This document shows positions 56,443 through 64,000 of a DNA stretch of 64,000 nucleotides, in pieces. The notes under the pieces are model-generated. The model saw only the letters and a program-made list of their open reading frames with translations, did no database searches and was not told where the DNA came from. Position 1 is the stretch's first letter. Each line of letters opens with the position of its first letter. Both the position numbers and the translations under genes were made by a program. The stretch is from JABDIY01 sp963803875 (GTDB taxonomy: Bacteria; Actinomycetota; Acidimicrobiia; Acidimicrobiales; SZUA-35), in NCBI GenBank assembly GCA_963803875.1, contig CAWDOA010000006.1:217174-281173 (forward strand), written 5' to 3'.

Positions 56443-57933
56443 GTGAAGTTCACCCGCCCCAGCAATGGCGATGTCGTTGCCGGAATCTCTGTTGCGTTGG
56501 TGGCGATACCGCAGGCGTTGGCCTACGCCGAACTGGCGGGACTCCCGGCCCGCCTTGGTTTGTATGCGGTTGGACTGCCGGCCCTTCTGGCCGCCGGGTT
56601 CATGTCGTCCCGGTATCTACAAACCGGTCCGGTGGCGCTCACGGCCCTCCTGGTGTTGGGCGCGCTGTCGCCGCTGGCGGCGGAGCGGTCCGATGAGTAC
56701 ATCCAGTTGGCGGCCTTGCTGGCGCTGATGGTCGGCGTCATCCGACTGGTCTTCGGGCTGTTTCAGTTCGGTCAGATCGCCTATCTGCTCAGTGAACCGG
56801 TGCTGACCGGTTTCACAGTTGCTGCTGCGCTCCTCATCTTCTTCTCTCAACTTCCCCGCCTGGTGGATTACGACCCCGGTGACGTCGGCGTGCTCAGGGG
56901 CGTATTCGAAGAACTGACTCATCCTCGAGATTGGAAACCTTCGGCAATTCTGTTCAGCATGATGACTGCGGCAATCCTCATCGGCGGAAGACGAATACAT
57001 GCCCTGTTTCCCGGGGTGCTCGTGGCCGTAATCATCGCCGACATCATCAGCTCGGTCATCGGCTACGAAGGCTTTACCGTCGACAGTCTCGACGGTGCCT
57101 TCCTGGCCCTCAATTTCTCGTTTCCGTGGGATCGTTTTGTCGATCTGATCGTTCCGGCGGCGGTGATTGCATTGGTCGGGTTCGCTGAGCCGGCAGCAAT
57201 CGCTCGCAACTACGCCGCTGAGGAACGACAGCAGTGGAATGCTGATCGCGAAATGGTCAGCCAGGGAGTCGCCAATCTGGCGTCTGCGTTCTCGGGCGCA
57301 TTCCCGGTCGGCGGGTCATTCTCCCGCAGTGCGATCGCCAAGACCGCAGGTGGTACCAGCCAGTGGACCGGAGCCATCTCGGCGATCTTCGTTTTGGTTG
57401 CGCTTCCGTTCACCCCGTTGCTGAACAACCTTCCCAAGGCCGTGTTGGGAACGATCGTCATCGTGTCGGTCTTCAAGCTCCTCAAGTTTCGAGAGATGGC
57501 GATTCTGTTCAGAGATTCCAAGGCCCAGGCGTGGGTGGCTCTTGGCACCTTTGTGGCGACGATCGCTTTTTCGCCTCGGCTTCAGTACGGGGTGGTCGTA
57601 GGAATCGGCCTGTCGCTGCTGGCCCATCTGTATCGCGAACTCACCGTTACGGCGCCGTCGTCGCTGGAGGACAACGTGCTCACGGTTTCGCCCCAGGGGG
57701 TGCTGTGGTTCGCCACGGTGCCGCTGGTCGACCGGTTGATCCGAGATGAGTTGGCCAAACACGACGACATCTCCGAGGTTGTGCTCGACCTGAGCGGTGT
57801 TGGTCGCCTCGACTACACCGGTGGCGCTGCCATCTCCCGTCTGCGGGCGGAGCTGCGGGCCAGCGGTGTCACGTTCACCACCATCAAGGTCAATCCGGCT
57901 GCGCACCGTGCAGTGTCAATTCACCTCGAGTAG
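56443..57933 (+). CDS. SulP family transporter with STAS domain (second copy)
   Basis: A 496-residue SulP transporter. The first-helix motif SVALVAIPQALAYAELAGLP and the GAFPVGGSFSRSAIAKTAG motif are present. A short C-terminal STAS domain includes LDLSGVGRLDYTGGAAI. It is 60 bases after the molybdoenzyme gene on the same strand, so it may move sulfate or sulfite for that complex. GTG start at 56443. Confidence 0.9.
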   Translation: MKFTRPSNGDVVAGISVALVAIPQALAYAELAGLPARLGLYAVGLPALLAAGFMSSRYLQTGPVALTALLVLGALSPLAAERSDEYIQLAALLALMVGVIRLVFGLFQFGQIAYLLSEPVLTGFTVAAALLIFFSQLPRLVDYDPGDVGVLRGVFEELTHPRDWKPSAILFSMMTAAILIGGRRIHALFPGVLVAVIIADIISSVIGYEGFTVDSLDGAFLALNFSFPWDRFVDLIVPAAVIALVGFAEPAAIARNYAAEERQQWNADREMVSQGVANLASAFSGAFPVGGSFSRSAIAKTAGGTSQWTGAISAIFVLVALPFTPLLNNLPKAVLGTIVIVSVFKLLKFREMAILFRDSKAQAWVALGTFVATIAFSPRLQYGVVVGIGLSLLAHLYRELTVTAPSSLEDNVLTVSPQGVLWFATVPLVDRLIRDELAKHDDISEVVLDLSGVGRLDYTGGAAISRLRAELRASGVTFTTIKVNPAAHRAVSIHLE

Positions 57934-57980
57934 GGTCGTCCACTTCTCGAAGTCAGGCGGGTTGGCGTACGATCAAATGC

Positions 57981-58430
57981 GTGGGTGACCTGGCCGCTGA
58001 GGAGGTACTGCGTCGCCATGGTCAGCGGGTCACCGCTGCTCGAGTGATCGTGTGGCAGGTCCTGTGCGAAGCGGCCGAACACCTCACGGCCGAATCGGTC
58101 GCCGAACGGGTGGCCGAGGTTGACCCGTCCATCAACCTGGCCTCGGTGTACCGGTCGCTTTCGCTGTTCGAAGAGATCGGCGAGGTACGGCAGTCGCATC
58201 TGGGGTCGGACCGGAGCGGGTACTGGGAGATCGGCCACCCCGATGAACACTTCCATTTGGTGTGCCGCACCTGTGGCCATGTGGATCATCATCGAGGGAC
58301 GTTGGTTCAACAGATCAGGGAACACCTGGGCGGTAGGGAACATGACTTCGTTCCCGAGCGGGTGGAGCTGACCGTCACGGGACTCTGCCACAACTGCAAA
58401 CACGCCAGCCAACCCGCGGCACCGTCCTAG
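57981..58430 (+). CDS. Fur family metal-dependent regulator
   Basis: A 149-residue Fur/Zur/Nur/PerR-type repressor. The winged helix (AAEEVLRRHGQRVTAAR, SINLASVYRSLSLFEE) is followed by the metal domain with HFHLVCRTCGHVDHHRG and LCHNCKH, so both structural CxxC motifs are present. The metal specificity cannot be told. It is a candidate for the Nur-like box at 31259. GTG start. It overlaps the end of the convergent epimerase gene by 4 bases. Confidence 0.88.
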   Translation: MGDLAAEEVLRRHGQRVTAARVIVWQVLCEAAEHLTAESVAERVAEVDPSINLASVYRSLSLFEEIGEVRQSHLGSDRSGYWEIGHPDEHFHLVCRTCGHVDHHRGTLVQQIREHLGGREHDFVPERVELTVTGLCHNCKHASQPAAPS

Positions 58431-59131
58431 CTCACGCCGAGGACCGGCGATGCTGCGAAGTCGGGTGCGCCACCCAAGGCTTCAGTAACTGATCGAGGGA
58501 CCGAGATGTCGGCAATCAGGAGCTGGTTGACCGCGGGATGATTCCGCAGCCCGATCTTTGGTAGCGCGAGCGTCATGGTGGTATCGGCGGTGACGAAGGA
58601 ACCCGGTGTGTCTCCTGTGGTCACGTTCAACCCACTGGGTGTATCGAGCGAAACGACTACCGCTTGCTCATTGAGTGCTTCGATCAGTGCGTTGGAGCGT
58701 CCAGCCGGTGCGCCTCGGAGCGAATATCCGATGACAGCGTCGATCGCGACGTCGGCGTCAGCCAACTCTGTCCCATGCCGTACTCCCATTCGCTGGAGGA
58801 TCTCGAACTGGAGGCGAGGTACACCGCCGAGCTCGTCGCCGGTTCTCGTGGTGGTCACCGTGACGTCGACACCGGCGTTGGCCAGGTGACGAGCGGCGAC
58901 CATTCCGCCGCCGCCGTTGCCTCCCGAACCGCAGGCGACCGCCACCGAGCCGGGTCGATACGTGTCGAGCACGACCCGTGCGAGGTTTCGGCCCGCGTTT
59001 TCCATCATTTGAACCAGGACGATCCCCAGGTCCTCGATCATGACCCGATCGACCTCAACCATTTGTTCTTCGGTGATCCAAGCGACCGAATCAGCTCGAA
59101 CCGATGGAAACGAAGAGGTGGTCATGGGCAT
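58427..59131 (-). CDS. nnrE: NAD(P)H-hydrate epimerase (YjeF N-domain only)
   Basis: A 234-residue standalone YjeF_N/Nnr epimerase that repairs hydrated NAD(P)H. Motifs: ITEEQMVEVDRVM, MMENAGRNLAR, GSGGNGGGGMVAARHL and a catalytic Asp region DAVIGYSLRG. The ADP-dependent dehydratase domain often fused to it is absent here and must be elsewhere. Confidence 0.88.
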   Translation of the reverse strand: MPMTTSSFPSVRADSVAWITEEQMVEVDRVMIEDLGIVLVQMMENAGRNLARVVLDTYRPGSVAVACGSGGNGGGGMVAARHLANAGVDVTVTTTRTGDELGGVPRLQFEILQRMGVRHGTELADADVAIDAVIGYSLRGAPAGRSNALIEALNEQAVVVSLDTPSGLNVTTGDTPGSFVTADTTMTLALPKIGLRNHPAVNQLLIADISVPRSVTEALGGAPDFAASPVLGVS

Positions 59132-59249
59132 CGACTATCCCACGGCTGGCGATGGTGCCGATCGGTTATCCGGTCGGGAATCATGGACCCATCACCAGAC
59201 AAGGTCCTGAGGTGATGACCTTCCGGGATCGTTGGAAGGAAACCCTGGG

Positions 59250-59971
59250 TCAGCGGATGAAGATGAGGCTGAACTCCACCAGTCCCTCGTCGCGAACCGA
59301 GATCACCTGGGTAGACGGGTTGTCGATCTCGTAGTCGGAGAAGAGAACATCGATGGATCCGAGGGTTTCGATCTCGCCTTCGATCAATCGTGCGGTCAGA
59401 GGGAACGTCACAGAATTCGTGGCGCCCCTCAACGTGAGTTCTCCGACGGCGTCGGCCGTGATCGTTTCGCCATCGGCAGGAATCGACCCGAGCTCGATGG
59501 GCGATGTCAGCACGAAGACCGCAGTGGGGAACTCGGCGGCGTTCATGATCCTGCCTCTGAATTGCCCGTCACGGCGGCTGTCGTCGCTTTCGATACTTGC
59601 GACGTCGACACTGAAGTTGGCGGCGGTCACCTGGGTGCCCGAAATAGTCAGCGAGCCCTCGATCTCCGACGTGCGACCCACCGCCTCGAAGTCGGAAAGC
59701 CCGCCCGCGAAGTCTTCCACCACCCGATAGCCGGCTACCGATTCCGGGCTCAGCTGCCAGGTGCCTCGATACCGACGGGGGCTGATGACTCTGAGGTTGG
59801 AGTTGGTTCGGTAGTGGTTGTCGCCGCGTCGGAGGTCGTTGTGGTGGCTCGTTCGCCCAGGACCAGTTCGTCCGGTCCTTCGTCGCGCAAGGTGAAGAAG
59901 GCGAATCCGGCGATGAAGAGCACCACGATCAGGGCGAGAGCGCCGAGAAGAACCTTTTTCGATCTGGACAT
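59250..59971 (-). CDS. YceI family protein with N-terminal membrane anchor (frameshifted)
   Basis: About 240 aa. The start at ATG 59971 (MSRSKKVLLGALALIVV) gives a signal anchor, followed by a Thr/Ser/Glu linker ending near GIE. A one-base loss in a G run near 59757 separates this from the lipocalin-like YceI domain (GTWQLSPESVAGYRVVED, then DVASIESDDSRRDGQFRG). YceI proteins bind isoprenoids or amphiphiles in a beta barrel. The other half alone would lack its first strand. Confidence 0.82.
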
Positions 59972-60018
59972 GGGACGGAGCCTAACCAAGTGATCGAAAG
60001 CCGTGAGAAACCACGGCG

Positions 60019-60774
60019 TCAGGTTCGGCGGAGGCGCTGGGGCAGTGCGATGCGAACCTCGACGCCGGGGGAGTACAGGACGACCGGTTCCCCCGATGGC
60101 TCGGGGAGACCGGCGGCCTGAAGCAGCGTTTCGTCCCACGACAGGAGCTCGGCGCGCTGCAGCGGCCACCTGGGATGGTCGACATCGGCCCACATCAGTT
60201 GTTTGCCGATTGTTGTTCCCAGTGCCCACCGAGCGGTGAGGAAGTGCTCGAGATCGGTGATGTCGGCCGGATCGATCGTTTCGCCCCGCCGCACCGAAAC
60301 CGTGCTGCTTGCCCCCCGTGTGCGTCGCGGCCAGCGGCGCTTGCCGGAGTAGGTGATGACATCACCGGTCTCTGTGATGGTCATTCGGGACCAGCAGTAG
60401 GGGAGTTGGTAGCTCACCCGTGCCACGAGTGTGGGGATGAGCCGGTTGATGTCGAGGCTGCAGAACCACACTGCACGGCGACCTTCGGGATCGATGATGT
60501 AGGTTCGGATGTTCGTCTCGGGAAACGTCGACAGCGGCCCGAATGGTGGTAGGCCCGGGATACGTATTCGTTGCATGTGGAACGGGATCAGTCCAACCCA
60601 GCCCGAACCGTCGAAGGTGTCCACCCGAAACCCATCGGGCAGGATCGATTGGATCTGGTCGGCGGGATACCGCCAGTGCAGCGACGTGAGCTTGTGCCAG
60701 CCCTGCACCATGATCGGCTTGGAGACTGGGCGGATCGGGTCGGCGGAGACCGGTTCGATCTGGAGCTGATTCAT
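60019..60774 (-). CDS. DUF2071 family protein
   Basis: A 251-residue protein of the DUF2071 (YqjF-like) family. Typical segments: SLHWRYPADQIQSILPDGF, WVGLIPFHMQRIRIPGLPP, TNIRTYI and FCSLDINRLIPTLVARV. Related to acetoacetate-decarboxylase-like folds; function unknown. ATG 60774 chosen over 60801 by family length. Confidence 0.85.
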   Translation of the reverse strand: MNQLQIEPVSADPIRPVSKPIMVQGWHKLTSLHWRYPADQIQSILPDGFRVDTFDGSGWVGLIPFHMQRIRIPGLPPFGPLSTFPETNIRTYIIDPEGRRAVWFCSLDINRLIPTLVARVSYQLPYCWSRMTITETGDVITYSGKRRWPRRTRGASSTVSVRRGETIDPADITDLEHFLTARWALGTTIGKQLMWADVDHPRWPLQRAELLSWDETLLQAAGLPEPSGEPVVLYSPGVEVRIALPQRLRRT

Positions 60775-60856
60775 GGGTCTGAAGCTATCTGTCCCGGTCA
60801 CCGGTTGTCCGATCCGCTGAGGGTTGGGTACGACGCGGCCGAGGCTCAGACGGACC

Positions 60857-60869
60857 TACCCTCTGGGTA
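60857..60869. promoter_or_regulatory. Weak CstR-like palindrome at rhodanese start
   Basis: TACCC-TCT-GGGTA ends at the first base of the rhodanese start codon. It resembles the C/G core of the two CstR-type operators but has one base less spacing and no outer AT pairs. Confidence 0.3.
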
Positions 60870-61282
60870 TGGGGATCAAGAGCATTCACGAAATGGTCGA
60901 AGCGGCAAAGGCCGAGATCGACAACATCAGCCCGGCCGAGGCCAAACGTCGCGTCGACGAGGACGGAGCGCTGCTGGTCGACATACGCGACGTGCGAGAG
61001 CTTCAGAAGCTGGGTGTGGCGGTGGGCGCCCATCACGCACCTCGAGGGATGCTGGAGTTCTGGGTGTCGCCGGACTCGCCCTATCACTCCGATGTGTTCG
61101 ATGATGACCGTGAGTACATCTTCTGCTGCGGGGGCGGCTGGCGTTCAGCCTTCGCAGCCAAAAGCATGCAGGAGATGGGTATGGAACGGGTGAGCCACGT
61201 CGAAACCGGATTCACCGGATGGGTGGACGACGGTATGCCGATCCAGCCCTATGAAGACTGGAAGGCAGCCCGCAAACGGTGA
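60869..61282 (+). CDS. Rhodanese-like sulfurtransferase
   Basis: A 137-residue single-domain rhodanese. An N-terminal helix MGIKSIHEMVEAAKAEI precedes ISPAEAKRRVDEDGALLVDIRD, and the active-site loop is FCCGGGWRS with the catalytic Cys. Coupled to the next gene by a GTGA overlap. Function in sulfur transfer is inferred. Confidence 0.87.
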   Translation: MGIKSIHEMVEAAKAEIDNISPAEAKRRVDEDGALLVDIRDVRELQKLGVAVGAHHAPRGMLEFWVSPDSPYHSDVFDDDREYIFCCGGGWRSAFAAKSMQEMGMERVSHVETGFTGWVDDGMPIQPYEDWKAARKR

Positions 61283-61869
61283 GAGGACCTCAGCTGGCGG
61301 GCATAGCCCTGCCTGATCCGGCGACCGCGTGGGAGGCCGTGGGCTTCAGCGTTGCGGACAACGCGGTTTGGATCGGTGACCTGACCGTTGCCGTGGGGCG
61401 GCCGATCGGCGAACCGCAGTGGTGGTTCGAGCCCACCCTCACCAGCCCGATTCACGGTGTACACCAAGCCGCACCAGCCGAGAAGCCAGACCGGACCAAT
61501 CCCAACGGTGCCATCTCGGTCGACCACATCGTGGTCATGTCGCCCAACCTCGCCACAACAACCGCAGCGTTGGAGGAGCAAGGATTCGAACTCCGACGGT
61601 CCCGGCCGATCGGGAACAAGGAGCAACGGTTCTTCTGGGCCGGCACCGTCATCATCGAAGTTGTCGGGCCGGCGGTTCCTGAGGCAGAAGGGCCTGCCCG
61701 CATCTGGGGCCTCGCGCTCGTGAGTGACGACATCGATGCATCGAAGTCACTCCTCGGCGAACGCCTGTCCGATCCCAAGGACGCCGTTCAGCCGGGGCGT
61801 CGAATCGCGGCGATCCGAACCTCAGAACACAACATCTCGGTGACTCTTGCATTGATGTCGCCTCGTTAG
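61279..61869 (+). CDS. VOC / glyoxalase-like protein
   Basis: A 196-residue vicinal-oxygen-chelate fold protein. The second half is clear: AISVDHIVVMSPNLATTTAAL begins a VOC module and RFFWAGTVIIEVVGP carries the Glu strand. The N-terminal half looks like a degenerate module. GTG 61279 overlaps the rhodanese stop. Substrate unknown. It is tail-to-tail with the Lrp gene with a 4-base overlap. Confidence 0.75.
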   Translation: MRGPQLAGIALPDPATAWEAVGFSVADNAVWIGDLTVAVGRPIGEPQWWFEPTLTSPIHGVHQAAPAEKPDRTNPNGAISVDHIVVMSPNLATTTAALEEQGFELRRSRPIGNKEQRFFWAGTVIIEVVGPAVPEAEGPARIWGLALVSDDIDASKSLLGERLSDPKDAVQPGRRIAAIRTSEHNISVTLALMSPR

Positions 61870-62321
61870 AGCAGCTCGCTCAGATGGCGGGTATGGGCAT
61901 TCTGTAGGGCAAGTTGGGTTTGACTCCGTTGCACCGATGGAACCGAGGTGATGTGGAGGAGCACCGCATGCAGGTCGTCGTTGGACCTGGCTACCACCTT
62001 GCACAGGAGATCGCCCACACCGGTGACGGTGAAGATCTCCAACACCTCGGGAATGGTTGCGAGTGCCTCGACCGTTTCGTCGTGTGTTCCCTGGCTGATC
62101 TCCAGCGTGCAGAAGGCGGTGACCGGGAAGCCGGCGACCTTCGCATCGAGATCAGGGCCGAATCCTGTTACAACACCGCTTTCAGTGAGCCGGTCGAGCC
62201 GGCTGTACATGGTTCCCCGAGCGACCCCTACCACCGCGGCGATTTCGGTCAGTGACGCTCTGGGTCGACGCCGCAGTTCGCGGATCAGCGCCCTATCGGT
62301 TGAATCAGGATGGTCGGACAC
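61866..62321 (-). CDS. Lrp/AsnC family transcriptional regulator
   Basis: A 151-residue Lrp/AsnC regulator. The N-terminal HTH is ASLTEIAAVVGVARGTMYSRL and the C-terminal RAM/AsnC ligand domain ends in TSVPSVQRSQTQLAL. It is divergent from the VOC dioxygenase-like gene at 62445, and two small palindromes lie between, so it probably regulates both itself and that gene. Ligand probably an amino acid. Confidence 0.9.
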   Translation of the reverse strand: MSDHPDSTDRALIRELRRRPRASLTEIAAVVGVARGTMYSRLDRLTESGVVTGFGPDLDAKVAGFPVTAFCTLEISQGTHDETVEALATIPEVLEIFTVTGVGDLLCKVVARSNDDLHAVLLHITSVPSVQRSQTQLALQNAHTRHLSELL

Positions 62322-62358
62322 TTTGTGCAGTCCTTTCCGAACAATGTGGTGAGTGATC

Positions 62359-62371
62359 GAACAGTTTGTTC
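62359..62371. promoter_or_regulatory. Palindrome in Lrp-VOC intergenic region (1)
   Basis: GAACA-GTT-TGTTC, a perfect 5-bp inverted repeat with a 3-bp spacer; possible Lrp half of the control region. Confidence 0.4.
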
Positions 62372-62402
62372 AACAAGGGATAGCAGAAAGACGCGAAGTG
62401 CA

Positions 62403-62413
62403 GCAACTGTTGC
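62403..62413. promoter_or_regulatory. Palindrome in Lrp-VOC intergenic region (2)
   Basis: GCAAC-T-GTTGC, perfect inverted repeat 31 bases after the first; possible second Lrp-family site before the VOC gene. Confidence 0.4.
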
Positions 62414-62444
62414 ACTGTGGGTCGACAACATGTGTAGTGGCACG

Positions 62445-63062
62445 ATGCTCAAGAAGGTTGACCACATCTCCTATGCCTGTCAGAAGGGAAGCATCGAGCG
62501 CTGGGCGTGGTTTCACATCGAGGTCGAGGGCGGGACGTTGATCAATCGGATCGACGACGTTCGCCCCGGTGATCCGGAATCCAGCATGAAGATCTGGTGC
62601 ATCGACTACGGCGAATTCGGTGTTGCCCTCATCGAGGGCATCGATCGGGAGAAGAAGTCCCAGGTCACCAAGTTCGTCGACAAACACGGTGATCACACGG
62701 TGCAGCACGTGGCCTACGACACCGACGATCTCGAGAAGTTCATCGAGCGAATGAAGAGCTTGGGAGGTACGCCCCGCGGTGAGGTGCTCGTACGCAACGA
62801 TGGCTTTGGTGTTCTGAAGCAGATGTTCGCCCGTGGCTACGACGAGGGTGACGCAGCAGAGGCGAGCTTTCCCGAGTACGTCCAGCGCCCCCAGATCAGT
62901 GATGCTGACGATGTCGCCATCACGTTCGCCGAGGAGACCGGCAAGGGTTTCTACGATCAGATCGAAAACGCTGTTGCCGAAGGTGACGAGTCACCGTTCT
63001 TCGACTTCTCTCGTATGCCCAGCGAGTGGAAGGTTCCTGAACCACAACCAAAAGGCATCTGA
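62445..63062 (+). CDS. VOC family dioxygenase-like protein (HPPD-related)
   Basis: A 205-residue single VOC-domain protein. It begins MLKKVDHISYACQKG, has the metal-binding strand HTVQHVAYDTDDLEKFIERM typical of the 4-hydroxyphenylpyruvate dioxygenase superfamily, and a Phe/Glu-rich C-terminus (FFDFSRMPSEWKV). About half the length of HPPD. Start ATG 62445 (ATG 62430 possible). The adjacent Lrp regulator hints at aromatic or amino-acid metabolism. Confidence 0.78.
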   Translation: MLKKVDHISYACQKGSIERWAWFHIEVEGGTLINRIDDVRPGDPESSMKIWCIDYGEFGVALIEGIDREKKSQVTKFVDKHGDHTVQHVAYDTDDLEKFIERMKSLGGTPRGEVLVRNDGFGVLKQMFARGYDEGDAAEASFPEYVQRPQISDADDVAITFAEETGKGFYDQIENAVAEGDESPFFDFSRMPSEWKVPEPQPKGI

Positions 63063-63145
63063 CCAGAACAGATACGGTAAGCGGCATTCCAGCCAAACCT
63101 CTCTCGAACACTCCATCCCGGCCGCTCGTCGTTGCTGCATCGGCA

Positions 63146-63592
63146 ATGTCGGCTGCCGGTCGTTATTCGATGCTGTGGCTCGCTGCTGCCGGTCTTGGCC
63201 TTCTGTTCGCTGGGGATCGAACCGGCTTCGGTTGGTTCGCAGCAGCCATCGTGGCGGAGTGGGTGTTGACCAACGGGCCGGTCAAGCTGCTGTTCAGGCG
63301 GGAGCGGCCCGACACCGCCGACGTCCGAGCCATGATTCCCGATTGGCTCCATCCACCCCGGTCCAGTTCGTTCCCCAGTGGCCATTCATCGGCGGCGGCG
63401 TTCGCCACGGTGATCTTCTGGTCGTGGTCGCCGCCGGCCGGTTTGTTGTGCGGGGTCGTGGCCTTGGCGATGGGGGCAAGCCGTGTGATCGTGAGGGCCC
63501 ATCACCGCTCCGACGTTCTCGCCGGGTTCCTGTGGGGAGTCGTTCTGGCGGGTGTAGCGCTCGCCATGGTTGGCGATCAGCTCCCCACCTGA
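63146..63592 (+). CDS. PAP2 family phosphatase
   Basis: A 148-residue membrane phosphatase with the three PAP2 motifs: KLLFRRERP, SSFPSGHSSAAA and SRVIVRAHHRSDVLAG, so the catalytic His residues are present. Short for the family, with one to two TM segments before the active site. An earlier start would need a non-standard codon. It acts on undecaprenyl or other lipid phosphates. Confidence 0.87.
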   Translation: MSAAGRYSMLWLAAAGLGLLFAGDRTGFGWFAAAIVAEWVLTNGPVKLLFRRERPDTADVRAMIPDWLHPPRSSSFPSGHSSAAAFATVIFWSWSPPAGLLCGVVALAMGASRVIVRAHHRSDVLAGFLWGVVLAGVALAMVGDQLPT

Positions 63593-63597
63593 GCCCG

Positions 63598-64000
63598 TCA
63601 GTTTCCTCGCAACGCTCGCCACAGTCTGCGGAACCGGCCCTCGGGAACCAGCGACAGGCTATAGAGCTTGGCGTTGCCGAACAGGGTCATGGCCACGACC
63701 CGCACGTGGGGCGCACCCGGGACGGGCTGGTGGACCCGCTCTTCTCGGTCACCGAAGATGGTGGTGGATTGAAGGTTGGCCCGTACACCGTCGGGGACGA
63801 TCACGGTGACGTCGCCGAAGATCGAATAGACCCGCACCGTACAATCGCCCCTCAGATAGGCAGAGGACAGGTCGATCAGCACATCACCAAATGCGGATCC
63901 GTAGGTGATCTCTGAACCCATGCTCACCCAGCCGCCGACCTTCACATCACCGAAGATCGAGTACGACACCGGGGCAATCGGATGCCGTGGCGCAGGAGCC
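63598..64000 (-). CDS. LiaF-like C-terminal domain protein (partial)
   Basis: The 5' end runs off the window. The visible ~134 residues form repeated beta strands with SIFGDV, SAFGDVLID, SIFGDVTVIVP and TTIFGDREE, the repeat of the DUF1707/LiaF cell-wall-active-antibiotic-response C-terminal domain. It ends in a basic tail (RRLWRALRG). An N-terminal DUF1707 domain is expected beyond the window. Confidence 0.8.
   Translation of the reverse strand, partial: APAPRHPIAPVSYSIFGDVKVGGWVSMGSEITYGSAFGDVLIDLSSAYLRGDCTVRVYSIFGDVTVIVPDGVRANLQSTTIFGDREERVHQPVPGAPHVRVVAMTLFGNAKLYSLSLVPEGRFRRLWRALRGN

Overview
The window is about 64 kb of high-GC bacterial chromosome with dense genes on both strands, many GTG/TTG starts, ATGA overlaps and leaderless-looking promoters. 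Gene content (GerW-like and DUF4389 proteins, YwiC-like protein, CsoR-family regulators, many SRPBCC and VOC proteins, HutC-type GntR regulators) points to an actinobacterium, probably of the Acidimicrobiia type. That placement is inferred from gene style only. No rRNA, tRNA, transposase, integrase or CRISPR array was seen.

Layout. 1-9.7 kb: an ABC ATPase cut by the window edge, a class V aminotransferase, pirin, small membrane and Fe-S proteins, SRPBCC proteins, a rhodanese lipoprotein and a GntR regulator. 9.7-13.9 kb: a sulfur/persulfide regulon made of a CsoR/CstR-family repressor, a SulP transporter, a rhodanese and a CstB-like persulfide dioxygenase-rhodanese, with two near-identical perfect palindromic operators. 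14-23.4 kb: an MFS exporter, a CYTH-like protein beside PhoU-like and Na/Pi cotransport genes, an M20 amidohydrolase, an unusual family-A DNA polymerase and a Rieske-glutamate synthase fusion. 23.4-28.6 kb: cold-shock protein, a GntR regulator beside trpBA, then a thioredoxin-fold gene with an in-frame UGA at its active site (a strong selenoprotein candidate) and a dienelactone hydrolase. 28.7-31.2 kb: an ECF-type Ni/Co transporter. 31.4-39.7 kb: acylphosphatase, aldehyde dehydrogenase, UspA, CorA, MMPL and hypothetical proteins.

39.8-51.4 kb is a carbohydrate locus: LacI operators, a binding-protein ABC importer, a LacI regulator, a GH38 alpha-mannosidase, a GH13_18 phosphorylase and a GT4 glycosyltransferase. 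Together these suggest turnover and synthesis of the compatible solute mannosylglucosylglycerate. 51.6-57.9 kb encodes a membrane molybdoenzyme (fused ferredoxin-NrfD subunit plus catalytic subunit, SoeABC/PsrABC type) and a second SulP. With the cst-type regulon this suggests that sulfide, persulfide and sulfite oxidation is a theme of the window. 58-64 kb holds Fur, NAD(P)H-hydrate epimerase, YceI, DUF2071, rhodanese, VOC, Lrp, PAP2 and a LiaF-like fragment.

The sequence contains many single-base frameshifts inside otherwise well conserved genes, often at G/C runs and most densely at 40.3-44.1 kb. I read most of them as sequencing errors and annotate the genes across them. The in-frame UGA at 27234-27236 is different because the reading frame is kept on both sides.
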